The notes beneath the pieces were generated by a model. The model had not been told where the DNA came from, made no database searches, and saw nothing but the letters and a program-made list of their open reading frames with translations. 64,000 nt of DNA from contig DHVE01000066.1 in the NCBI GenBank assembly GCA_002412495.1, positions 1 to 64,000 of the forward strand, written 5' to 3'. Shown here piece after piece: positions 17,948-26,174 of this stretch; the stretch's first letter is position 1, and each line of letters begins with the position of its first letter. The DNA comes from Betaproteobacteria bacterium UBA5216. GTDB lineage: Bacteria; Pseudomonadota; Gammaproteobacteria; Burkholderiales; SG8-41. Made by a program: the position numbers and the translations under genes.

Positions 17948-18988
17948 ATGGCCCAAATGATACTCACCGGCGACGTCAACCTGATGAACGTCACCGATCC
18001 CACCGTGCCGTTTCGCAAAACCATCGACGAATTCAAGGCAGCCGACGTGCGTTTTTCCAACATGGAATGCTGCCTCTATGCGCCTGCCGGCGGGCACACC
18101 TGGGACAACGAAGGTTTTTTCGCCGCACCCGGGCCTTCCGGCGAATCATTGAAATACGCGGGCATCGACGCAGTGGGCATCGCCAATAACGTCAACTACG
18201 GCGAGGCCGCCATCACCGGCTCCATCGCGCGCCTGGACGAAATCGGCGTCAAGCACACCGGCGCCGGCGCCAACCGCGCCGCTGCGTACGCGCCGGTAAT
18301 CATCGAGAAAAACGGCGTGCGTTATGGCTTTTTGCAGCGCACTTCCGTCTATTGGCCCACCAATCACGAAGCCACCACGCACACGGCGGGTGTCGCCACC
18401 ATCAAGGGACACACGGCCTATCAATTGCCGCTGCACAAAACCCGCCCGGATGTTCCGCCCGCCAACCGCCCCGGCATTCCGCCGGAAATTTTGACCTGGC
18501 CGGATGCCAAGCACCTGCAACTCTTCAAGGACGACGTGGCCGCGCTGCGCAAACAATGTGACATTCTCGTTGCCTCGTGCCACTGGGGACTGCACAAGGA
18601 TGTGCTCGATTACATGCCGATGATCGCGCATGCCGCCATCGACAGCGGGGCGGACATCGTGATGGGCCACGGCCCGCATTACTCCCTGCCCACCGAAATC
18701 TATCAGGGCAAGCCGATTCTTTACGGCCTCGGCAGCTTCTCGTTCCACACCGGCCACGGCGGACGCAAGCACGGCGACTGGCTCGGCATGGTGGCTCTGG
18801 TCAGCGTCGAGAAAAAAGCTGTCTCTAAGTTACGCATTCGTTTCGTGCGCCACAACGACGCCAACGAAACCTATTTCTGCGATCCGGCCAACGAAGGCAA
18901 GGAACTCGGCGAACTCAATACTCGCGGGGCGAAGCTGGGGACGAAGCTGGTGGCGACGGGGATGGATTTGGAGATCGCGGCGGCGTAA
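17948..18988 (+). CDS. CapA-family metallophosphatase-like protein
   Basis: A 346-residue protein of the CapA/PgsA (poly-gamma-glutamate synthesis) calcineurin-like family. It starts with 'ILTGDVNLM', continues with 'FSNMECCL' and has the metal-ligand segments 'ASCHWG' and 'GHGPHYSLP'. There is no signal peptide or membrane segment, so it is probably cytoplasmic and not a capsule protein. ATG is preceded by AAAGGA. Its 3' end overlaps the convergent di-heme peroxidase gene by 74 bases. The family is often found beside catabolic genes without a proven role. Confidence 0.85.
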   Translation: MAQMILTGDVNLMNVTDPTVPFRKTIDEFKAADVRFSNMECCLYAPAGGHTWDNEGFFAAPGPSGESLKYAGIDAVGIANNVNYGEAAITGSIARLDEIGVKHTGAGANRAAAYAPVIIEKNGVRYGFLQRTSVYWPTNHEATTHTAGVATIKGHTAYQLPLHKTRPDVPPANRPGIPPEILTWPDAKHLQLFKDDVAALRKQCDILVASCHWGLHKDVLDYMPMIAHAAIDSGADIVMGHGPHYSLPTEIYQGKPILYGLGSFSFHTGHGGRKHGDWLGMVALVSVEKKAVSKLRIRFVRHNDANETYFCDPANEGKELGELNTRGAKLGTKLVATGMDLEIAAA

Positions 18989-20360
18989 TCGCATCGGTCA
19001 TCGTAGCGGGCTTTGATCGTTTGCTTCCCGGCAGCGTGTAGCCGTCGGTCAGGGTGTACAAGAACGCCACGATGTCGTCGATTTCCTCGTTGGTGAGTTG
19101 CGGACGCTGGTTCGGGCGGCGCTGATAAGGCGGCGTATCGACATCGACGTTGGCGTGATAACGCGCCGGCAGATCGTTGAATTTTTTGCCGTCGGGAAAC
19201 CACCGCGCCGGATCGGTGTCTCGCGTCGCGTAAAACGCGACGGCATCGCGCAGATGATCGAAAAAACCGTTGTGCATGTACGGCGCAGTGATGGTGATAT
19301 TGCGTAACGTCGGCGTCTTGAACAGGCCGCAGGCCGCGGGGTCCTCCGGCAACGGCGTGACGCCTGCCGGCGGCTTGGCATCAGGCGCAGGCTTGCCCGG
19401 TTTCGCCAGCGACACCGGCACGCGCTCGCACAAACCAAGGTCGATAAACGCCGGATCGGCATTTTTCGGAATACGCGCGCTACGCGGCAACCCCAGCGCA
19501 CGATAACTGAAGTCGGTAAACAGCGACTTTTGCGGATCGCGCGACGCGGCATCGACCGTATGGCACTGCGCGCAATTGCCCTTCTGCCGGATGGTAAAAA
19601 GACTCAGGCCGCGCTGCTCCTGCTCGGTGAACGCGGCCTGCCCTCGCATGACGTAATCAAATTTCGAGGTAAACGGCTGGAACACGCGCGTGCGTTCAAA
19701 CGCCGCGATGGACGCCGCCACCGCATCAAGCGCCTTATCCGGATTTTCAAAAATGGCTTCGCCCCACACTTTTCGAAAGGCGCCGGCGTAGGAGCCCTTC
19801 GCGATCTTGGCAATCAGTACCGGTGCATCCGCGTTATTCATTTCCACCGGATTAAAAAACGGCTGCGTGGCCTGCTCTTCCAGCGTGTCGGCACGGCCGT
19901 CCCAGAAATGACCGCCCACCGGCAGGCGCTTGCCGTCTTTTTCGACGAGGCCATTCCTGTTAAAACGCGGCGTGGTGGCCAGATACATCAGCGTGGGCGC
20001 ATCGCGCGTACCGAACTGATCGGAGCGGCTGCCCAGCGCCACGCCGATCAGGGTGTTGTTGTTGCCGGTAAACGCGCGCCGGGGATCGTGGCACGACGCG
20101 CACGCGAGACCGGCGGGTTCCGACAGATTGGCGTCAAAAAACAATCGCAGCCCGAGTTGCTCGCGCGGCGTGAGGGCCGTCTGATCAATGGCATCGGCCA
20201 GCGAGTTGATAAACCGGTCGTGCGGTATGTCCTGCGCCCGTGGCGGCGGCGCGGGCATAAATGAAACCATGCCCGCCAGAACAGCGACCGCCAGCACGAG
20301 TTTGGCAAGCGGCCGCCCGGATTGAAGTAGAGAGTGATATCGTGAAGTATTAGTAAACAA
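18915..20360 (-). CDS. di-heme cytochrome c peroxidase/MauG-family protein
   Basis: A protein of about 481 residues with two heme-binding motifs, CASCH (near residue 83) and CAQCH (near residue 255), as in bacterial cytochrome c peroxidases and MauG. A hydrophobic N-terminal signal segment (LAKLVLAVAVLAGMVSFM) is present. No ATG precedes that segment: the start is probably TTG 20360 or an internal GTG, so it is uncertain. The last ~30 residues are Pro/Ser-rich and lie over the antisense end of the CapA gene, probably a 3' extension after loss of an earlier stop. Probable role: periplasmic peroxide reduction or protein-cofactor oxidation. Confidence 0.85.
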   Translation of the reverse strand: MFTNTSRYHSLLQSGRPLAKLVLAVAVLAGMVSFMPAPPPRAQDIPHDRFINSLADAIDQTALTPREQLGLRLFFDANLSEPAGLACASCHDPRRAFTGNNNTLIGVALGSRSDQFGTRDAPTLMYLATTPRFNRNGLVEKDGKRLPVGGHFWDGRADTLEEQATQPFFNPVEMNNADAPVLIAKIAKGSYAGAFRKVWGEAIFENPDKALDAVAASIAAFERTRVFQPFTSKFDYVMRGQAAFTEQEQRGLSLFTIRQKGNCAQCHTVDAASRDPQKSLFTDFSYRALGLPRSARIPKNADPAFIDLGLCERVPVSLAKPGKPAPDAKPPAGVTPLPEDPAACGLFKTPTLRNITITAPYMHNGFFDHLRDAVAFYATRDTDPARWFPDGKKFNDLPARYHANVDVDTPPYQRRPNQRPQLTNEEIDDIVAFLYTLTDGYTLPGSKRSKPATMTDAITPPRSPNPSPSPPASSPASPREY

Positions 20361-20459
20361 TTCAGGCTCGGCGCAAATTATGTCCGGCAGTCAGCTTGGC
20401 ATTTACCGATGCAATTATCCAGCGAGGCTCGTGGGACCATCGTTACTAACGTTGCGCCA

Positions 20460-21449
20460 TCACTTCGCCAGCCCCATCTCGATAAACAACGCCTTCACAT
20501 CGGCGTACTCCGCCTGCCAGTGCTTAAGCGTGTCGGCGCTATTCTTGTAGACGTTCGCCGCTAGGTTGCGCTCGACGTCCTTGATCCACTCGGAATCCTT
20601 GACGGTGCGCGCGATGGTGGCATCCCAAAACGCGGTTTGCGCTAGCGTGAATCCGGGCGGCCCCGCGAGACCGCGCCACAAATCCTGCGCACTATCCACG
20701 CCGAGTTCCTTCCATGTCGGCACACTGGCGAGCTCACCCTCCCAGCGCTTGGGCGCACCGATGGCGAGTACGCGCAGCTTGCCAGCGCGCACATGCGGCA
20801 GCACCGTGGACACGGACCCCGCCGCCGCATCGACGTGCCCGCCCATGGCCGCGGTCATGCCTTCCGATCCCGAGTTAAACGCCACCGAGCGCAGCCGTTT
20901 CACATCGACGCCCGCGGCCTTCATTGCATGCGCGTACGACGAATGCGTGGCATTGCCCACCACCGTGCCGATGGCCACCGAGTACGCAGTCGGATCCTTG
21001 CGCATGCCCGCGACGAACTCGCGTGCATCCTTGATCGGCGAATCGGTACGCACCACCAGCGTCACATACTCCACGGCAAAAATCGCGATGGGCGAAAAGT
21101 CCGTGAAGTGCTGTTTGCTGCGGCCCGCCACGTGGTTACTGATCAGCGGCTGCGCGACGATTTGAATGTAATGCGCATCGCCCTTGTGATTCGCCATGAA
21201 TGCCAGCGCCACCGCACCGCCGCCACCGGGCCGGTTCGACACCGACGATGGCTGATCGAACAGCTTTCGCTCCTGAAAAATCCGCTGGATCAAGCGCCCC
21301 TGGCGATCCTGCGGGCCGCCGGGCGTGGTGCCGATGATAATGTCCACCGGCTTTTCGGGCTTCCACGTCTGCGCATGGCCCGCGGCCGATGCGAACAGGC
21401 ACACCAGCGCCATGCAAAAAAATCCCGGTTTTAGTAACGAACGAGCCAT
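20460..21449 (-). CDS. divergent TctC-family receptor
   Basis: A 329-residue periplasmic receptor (signal peptide cleavage near AAGHAQ; ATG preceded by AAGG). It departs from the common Bug pattern: 'IIGTTPGGPQDRQGR' replaces the usual GGGTD loop, 'NRPGGGGA' is kept, and the VPYKG segment is missing. A clear alpha/beta periplasmic-binding-protein layout remains ('SEGMTAAMGGHVDAA'). The altered ligand loops suggest a different substrate class from the other receptors. Confidence 0.88.
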   Translation of the reverse strand: MARSLLKPGFFCMALVCLFASAAGHAQTWKPEKPVDIIIGTTPGGPQDRQGRLIQRIFQERKLFDQPSSVSNRPGGGGAVALAFMANHKGDAHYIQIVAQPLISNHVAGRSKQHFTDFSPIAIFAVEYVTLVVRTDSPIKDAREFVAGMRKDPTAYSVAIGTVVGNATHSSYAHAMKAAGVDVKRLRSVAFNSGSEGMTAAMGGHVDAAAGSVSTVLPHVRAGKLRVLAIGAPKRWEGELASVPTWKELGVDSAQDLWRGLAGPPGFTLAQTAFWDATIARTVKDSEWIKDVERNLAANVYKNSADTLKHWQAEYADVKALFIEMGLAK

Positions 21450-21634
21450 GGGGATACCTTTAAGGAAATCGGATGAACAGGACCACAGGGATTTGGAATT
21501 TATGTGGGCGCCTTCGCAGTGTCAAGCAAGCCCGCTATACTTCGACATCCCATCCGCTGTATCCAACCGCTGTAAACCACTTTGCAGGATTTCGAACCAA
21601 CCGATTCATCCCTATCAACTCAGGAGAGACCATC

Positions 21635-22513
21635 ATGTCCGACACCACCATCAACGGCCTTAATAATTTGACGCCGCAATCCCCCTCGCTGGGCGAAGTG
21701 GTCAAACAGTTGCTCCCGCAAGGCTGGGCAAAACTCGTGCAACCGATTGCCGCGTCGACCATCACCACCGACACGACAGGTCTAGTGGCAGGCGAAGTGC
21801 ATCTCAATACCATGACCGGCGTGGTGCCAGCCTATCGCGCACACCCGAGCAAGGACGGAAAATTTCCGGTGGTGCTGGTGGTTCAGGAAATTTTCGGCCT
21901 GCATGAGCACATCAAGGATGTGTGCCGGCGTCTGGCGAAGCAGGGTTATTTCGCCATTGCGGTCGATCACTACCATCGCCATGGCGATGTCACCCAATTC
22001 ACCGACAATCAGGAAATTTTCGCCAAGGTGGTGAACCATGTGCCTGACAGCGTAGTGATGTCCGACCTCGACACCGCCGTGGTTCACGCGGGCGCCTCTG
22101 GCCGCGGCGACACCTCCAAACTGGCGGTAACAGGATTCTGCTGGGGCGGACGCATCACATGGACGTATTGCGTGCACAACCCGAAAGTCAACGCAGGCGT
22201 GGCATGGTATGGCCGCCTCGTCGCGCCCGGCAAGGCACCGTTGCAACCGGCGTACCCGGTCGAATTCGCCGCCATTCTGAAAGTACCGGTACTCGGCTTG
22301 TATGGCGCCGAGGACGCCGGTATTCCAGTAGCCCATGTCGAACAAATGCGCGGGGCGTTAAAGGCTGCGGGCAACACGGTGAGCAACATTGTGCTCTACG
22401 ACGGCGCGCCGCACGCGTTTTACGCCGACTATCGCCCAAGCTATCGCAAGGAAGCCGCAGATGATGGCTTCAAGCGCATGCTGGCGTGGTTTAAACAGCA
22501 CGGCGTGGCGTAA
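21635..22513 (+). CDS. dienelactone hydrolase-family protein
   Basis: A 292-residue alpha/beta hydrolase of the dienelactone hydrolase (carboxymethylenebutenolidase) family. Nucleophile Cys169 lies in GFCWGG, the Glu of the family in 'VQEIFGLHE' (near residue 85), the acid Asp in 'YGAEDAGIP' and the His in 'GAPHAFY'. An N-terminal extension of about 50 residues precedes the domain. ATG 21635 is chosen because AGGAGA lies seven bases upstream; the frame is open further but the extra residues are not family-like. Expected to hydrolyse lactones or esters, as in chlorocatechol-type ring cleavage. The next TctC gene follows in the same frame. Confidence 0.9.
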   Translation: MSDTTINGLNNLTPQSPSLGEVVKQLLPQGWAKLVQPIAASTITTDTTGLVAGEVHLNTMTGVVPAYRAHPSKDGKFPVVLVVQEIFGLHEHIKDVCRRLAKQGYFAIAVDHYHRHGDVTQFTDNQEIFAKVVNHVPDSVVMSDLDTAVVHAGASGRGDTSKLAVTGFCWGGRITWTYCVHNPKVNAGVAWYGRLVAPGKAPLQPAYPVEFAAILKVPVLGLYGAEDAGIPVAHVEQMRGALKAAGNTVSNIVLYDGAPHAFYADYRPSYRKEAADDGFKRMLAWFKQHGVA

Positions 22514-22555
22514 CTTCGCCAAGTTCGAGGAACGATCAGGGCGTCGCCGCGAATC

Positions 22556-23548
22556 TTGCGCATCACTCGCCGCTTCGTTGTATTGGCTGTAACGATTGCC
22601 GCGGCTTCTGGCTCCGGCACTGTATGTGCGCAGCCCATACCGTATCCCGTCAAACCCATCCGCGTGATCGTGATTTTTCCCGCCGGCAGCGGCGTGGATA
22701 TTGTTGCGCGCATCGTGGGGCAGAAAATGGGCGAAAGCCTAGGCCAGCAATTCACCATCGATAATCGCGGTGGCGCGGGCGGCATCATCGCGGCGGACGC
22801 CACCGCGAAAAGCGCACCCGATGGCTACACGCTGGTGATGGTGTCCGCCGCACACACCATCAATGCCAGCCTATATGCGAAGCTGCCGTACGACCCGGTG
22901 CGCGATTTCGCGGCCATCTCGCTGCTCGCCTCGACACCCTACCTGCTGGTGGTGCATCCCTCCCTGCCAGTGAAAACCGTCGCGGATTTCGTTGCACTGG
23001 CGAAGGCGCGTCCCGGCCAGTTGAGCTACGGCACCGGCGGCGTCGGCGTGGGTTCGCACCTTGCCGGCGAGTTGTTCAAGTACATGGCAAAAATCGATAT
23101 TGTTGATGTGCCGTATCGCGGCGGACCGCTGGCGACCACCGAAACCGTGGCGGGTCAGGTACAGTTCACCTTCAGTAACGTCCCCACCGGCCTGCCTCTG
23201 GTAAAAACAGGCCGGCTCAAAGCGCTTGCGGTCACCAGCGCGCAACGGTTCTCGACCGTGCGCGACCTGCCCACGGTTGCCGAATCCGGATTGCCCGGTT
23301 ATGAGGTGGTCACCTGGCAAGGGTTGCTGGCGCCCGCCAAAACGCCGGCAGCCATCATCGCGCGTCTCCACGGCGAAGCGCTGAAGGCAATGGCCAATCC
23401 GGATGTGCGAGAGCGCCTCACCGGGCAAGGACTTGAAATTGTCGGCAACACGCCCGAGGAATTTTCGAAACTGCTGATCGACGAAACCGCGCGCTGGCGG
23501 CGTGTGGTTCAGGCGGCGAAAATCAAGCCGCAGAATTTTCCGCAGTAA
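22556..23548 (+). CDS. TctC/Bug-family tripartite tricarboxylate transporter receptor
   Basis: A 330-residue receptor with a signal peptide (FVVLAVTIAAASGSG, cleavage near VCAQP). It has no ATG near the start: the reading frame opens directly after the TAA of the dienelactone hydrolase gene (same frame) and the first usable codon is TTG 22556, with GAGGA well upstream. Motifs: 'PVKPIRVIVIFPAGSGVD', 'NRGGAGG', 'APDGYTL', 'LPVKT', 'VPYRGGPLA'. Adjacent orientation suggests co-expression with the hydrolase. Confidence 0.92.
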   Translation: MRITRRFVVLAVTIAAASGSGTVCAQPIPYPVKPIRVIVIFPAGSGVDIVARIVGQKMGESLGQQFTIDNRGGAGGIIAADATAKSAPDGYTLVMVSAAHTINASLYAKLPYDPVRDFAAISLLASTPYLLVVHPSLPVKTVADFVALAKARPGQLSYGTGGVGVGSHLAGELFKYMAKIDIVDVPYRGGPLATTETVAGQVQFTFSNVPTGLPLVKTGRLKALAVTSAQRFSTVRDLPTVAESGLPGYEVVTWQGLLAPAKTPAAIIARLHGEALKAMANPDVRERLTGQGLEIVGNTPEEFSKLLIDETARWRRVVQAAKIKPQNFPQ

Positions 23549-23565
23549 TGCCGGGCAGCGACGGA

Positions 23566-24702
23566 TTATTCGCCGCGCGCCTTGAGATTCAATAACTCGC
23601 CGATTTTCTCCGACGCCTTCAGGCCTGTTCCGGTTAGCACGAGCACGGTGCGTTCGCCCGGTTTTATCGCGCCGCTCGCCAGCAACTGCGTCAGTCCCGC
23701 CCCCGCCGCGGCGGAGGTCGGCTCCACATAAAGCCCCTTGCGCGCAAGCGCGCCGAGCGCGGCGACGATTTCTGCCTCGGTAACCGCAACGATGCGGCCG
23801 CCGGAATCACGCACCGCACGCAGCGCCTCCACCACGCGCGTCGGCTTGGATGATGCGATGCCTTCGGCGATGGTGGGTGTAACGTCGGTCGGCACCAGGT
23901 GTTCGACGCCTGCTTTGAACGCGTTGTAATACGGCGCGCAATTGGCCGCCTGCACGCCAAAGATGCGCGGCATTTTAGTGATCTCGCCGTTGCGCAGGAG
24001 TTCGCCGAATCCGATGGCGCAGCCCGATACGTTGCTGCCATAACCCAGCGGCACGATCACGTTGTCGGGCGCGCTGAATCCCAATTGCTCCCACAGTTCA
24101 TACGCGAGCGTCTTGGTGCCCTCGGCAAAAAACGGCTGCCAGTTGTGGCTGGCGTAAAAAATTTCCTTACTCATGCGCATCGCAGTGTCGGCCACGTCCT
24201 GCCGCGTGCCGCGTATCGTCACCACGTCGGCGCCGCAGGCCGCGATCTGCGCGATCTTCGGATACGACGCCGTTTCCGGCACGAGGATACGACAGCGCAT
24301 GCCCGCGGCCGCGGCGTACGCCGACAGCGACGCACCCGCATTGCCCGATGAATCTTCCAGCACTTCGGTGAGGCCGCGGCTTTTGAGATAACTCACCATT
24401 ACCGTCATGCCGCGGTCTTTGAACGAGCCAGTGGGCATCATGAATTCGAGCTTGAACATCATCGGCGTGCCATTCCAATCACCGCACGTCAACGGTGTCC
24501 AGCCTTCACCCATGGTGACCGCGTGTTGGTCGTCAACGCCGATAGCTTTCGCGTAACGCCACACCGAGCGGCGCGTGGTATCGATGTCGCCGCGCTTTAA
24601 TCCCGCACCGGGCGTGAGATTGAGATAACCGCCGCTGTCGGAACACCAGCGGGCGGTGTCGGTGGCGTAGGTTTTACCGGATACAGGGTCTATGTAATTC
24701 AT
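23566..24702 (-). CDS. PLP-dependent threonine synthase-like enzyme
   Basis: A 378-residue fold-type II PLP enzyme related to threonine synthase. The Schiff-base Lys is in TGSFKDRGM, the phosphate-binding glycine loop in 'SSGNAGASL', and 'GYGSNVSG' follows. The N-terminal 'CSDSGGYLNL' resembles the small knuckle of threonine synthases. ATG 24702 is preferred over an in-frame TTG 12 bases upstream; the leader is AT-rich (TTGTTTTTAAGC) without a Shine-Dalgarno. It lies next to a class V aminotransferase on the same strand, away from hom/thrB genes, so a catabolic role on a hydroxy- or phospho-amino acid is possible. Confidence 0.82.
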   Translation of the reverse strand: MNYIDPVSGKTYATDTARWCSDSGGYLNLTPGAGLKRGDIDTTRRSVWRYAKAIGVDDQHAVTMGEGWTPLTCGDWNGTPMMFKLEFMMPTGSFKDRGMTVMVSYLKSRGLTEVLEDSSGNAGASLSAYAAAAGMRCRILVPETASYPKIAQIAACGADVVTIRGTRQDVADTAMRMSKEIFYASHNWQPFFAEGTKTLAYELWEQLGFSAPDNVIVPLGYGSNVSGCAIGFGELLRNGEITKMPRIFGVQAANCAPYYNAFKAGVEHLVPTDVTPTIAEGIASSKPTRVVEALRAVRDSGGRIVAVTEAEIVAALGALARKGLYVEPTSAAAGAGLTQLLASGAIKPGERTVLVLTGTGLKASEKIGELLNLKARGE

Positions 24703-24811
24703 GCTTAAAAACAATAAGTTACATTAACATGGCCAAGCGGGATTTACAGGGCAAACATCGAGCGGTTTATCCCGTAAATTCGGTTCATCCATGTTCATAG
24801 GGGTTTAGCCG

Positions 24812-26005
24812 TTAGCGCAAAAACGCCCGGCTCAATTCCAGCACGCGATTCACATCATCCAGGTTGTTATACGCGTGCAGCGAAAAACGCAGCAACCCGC
24901 GCCGTATCGACAGCTTTACCTGATTGTCGCAGAGGTGCTGATACAGCCCGTTGAAGCGTTCGTCGTCGGAACCGTAATGATTGGTGCTCATGTTGCCGAT
25001 GGTCACGATGCCCGCCAGATGCGGCCCCGGCTTGCCGCCAGCCACCGGAACGCCTATGTCCACGTAACCTTGCGCCAGCGCGTGCACAAGTCCTGTGACG
25101 TGTTTTTCAATGCGTTGCGTGCCGATATTGAGCAATTGCTGCATCGACGCGTTCACCGCCGCTGCCGCGGCAAAGTTGTAGTTGCCCAGATCGAAGCGCC
25201 GCGCACCCGCCGCCAGCTTGAATGACATATCACCCAGCGCGGCTTCGTGCGCATCGCCCAGATCGACACCAAAACGCGCGAGATACGCCGGCTGCATCTT
25301 GTCGGCCCACTCGCGCCGCACATACAGAAACCCCATGCCGTAAAGGCCCAACAAACCTTTTTGTGTGGATACCGTCAGCGCATCGATATTCGACCGTTGC
25401 ACATCCGTGTGCACCTTGCCCGCCGACTGCGCGGCATCCACCAACAACAGCACGCCCCGCTCGCGGCACGCGCGGCCCAGGGTATCGATGTCGGTGCGAA
25501 AACCCGGCGCAAACGTTACCGTGGAAACCGTGGCGCAACGCGTGCGCGCATCCATGCGCGCGATAATGGTATCGACCGGGATGTGATTGTCGCGCGGCTT
25601 CACCATGCGCACTTCCACGCCCAGGCGTTGCAGGTTCAGCCACGCATACACGTTGTTGGGGTGCTCCAACTCCGGGCACAGCACTACGTTGTCGCCGGCT
25701 TTCCAGGGGATGCCGGTCGCCACCATGTTGAGCCCCTCGGAGATATTCTTGGTGTAAGTGACTTCCTCGGGCAATGCGTTGATGAGTTGCGCAAAACGGC
25801 CACGCGCCTCTTCGATCAGCGCAAAAAATCGATCCTTGTCGCCGCCATTCATCATGCGGTCATCGATTTGCGCGTCCAGTGCCGCGCGCGTGGTCTTGGA
25901 CAACACGCCACGCGCCGCCACGTCCATGTAGGTCCACTTTTTCAGCGCGGGAAAGTCATCGCGGAATGCGGCAACGACATCGAATTCGGTGTTGGGTTTA
26001 TTCAT
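24812..26005 (-). CDS. class V aminotransferase / cysteine desulfurase-like PLP enzyme
   Basis: A 397-residue fold-type I PLP enzyme of the class V aminotransferase family. The Lys that binds PLP is in 'VSTQKGLLG', preceded by 'VDAAQSAGKVHTD'. There is no Cys-rich active loop typical of IscS, so it is nearer to isopenicillin-N epimerase/selenocysteine lyase-like members. Of two adjacent ATGs, 26005 is preferred because AAGGAG is seven bases away; the one at 26011 is too close to it. Same direction as the threonine-synthase-like gene 110 bases downstream. Substrate unknown. Confidence 0.85.
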   Translation of the reverse strand: MNKPNTEFDVVAAFRDDFPALKKWTYMDVAARGVLSKTTRAALDAQIDDRMMNGGDKDRFFALIEEARGRFAQLINALPEEVTYTKNISEGLNMVATGIPWKAGDNVVLCPELEHPNNVYAWLNLQRLGVEVRMVKPRDNHIPVDTIIARMDARTRCATVSTVTFAPGFRTDIDTLGRACRERGVLLLVDAAQSAGKVHTDVQRSNIDALTVSTQKGLLGLYGMGFLYVRREWADKMQPAYLARFGVDLGDAHEAALGDMSFKLAAGARRFDLGNYNFAAAAAVNASMQQLLNIGTQRIEKHVTGLVHALAQGYVDIGVPVAGGKPGPHLAGIVTIGNMSTNHYGSDDERFNGLYQHLCDNQVKLSIRRGLLRFSLHAYNNLDDVNRVLELSRAFLR

Positions 26006-26053
26006 GGTCATGCTCCTTGATCACTTACGCTGTCTATTCCGTGAAAAATTTAT

Positions 26054-26137
26054 GTGGATTGCGGCGGCTTACCGCCGCTGTGTTTTTTCGCTGCATGCCG
26101 CGAGGCGTAGAAAGCGGCGGCAAGCCGCCGCACTCCA
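26054..26137. repeat. pair of inverted GCGGCGG/CCGCCGC palindromes
   Basis: Two small hairpins of the form GCGGCGG-cttA-CCGCCGC lie at 26061-26078 and 26114-26131, in opposite orientation about 35 bases apart, so the whole block can also fold as one long hairpin. The outer flanks also match in inverted form (TGGATT against ACTCCA). It fills the space between the aminotransferase start and the hydantoinase B stop. Confidence 0.8.
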
Positions 26138-26174
26138 TATGCACCTCGAGCTTCCGAAACTTTCTCGTGGCCTA

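Noticed and set aside
24717..24800. Imperfect inverted GGGATTTAC / GTAAAT pairs
   Set aside because: Arms are short and interrupted; does not match the other repeat families well.
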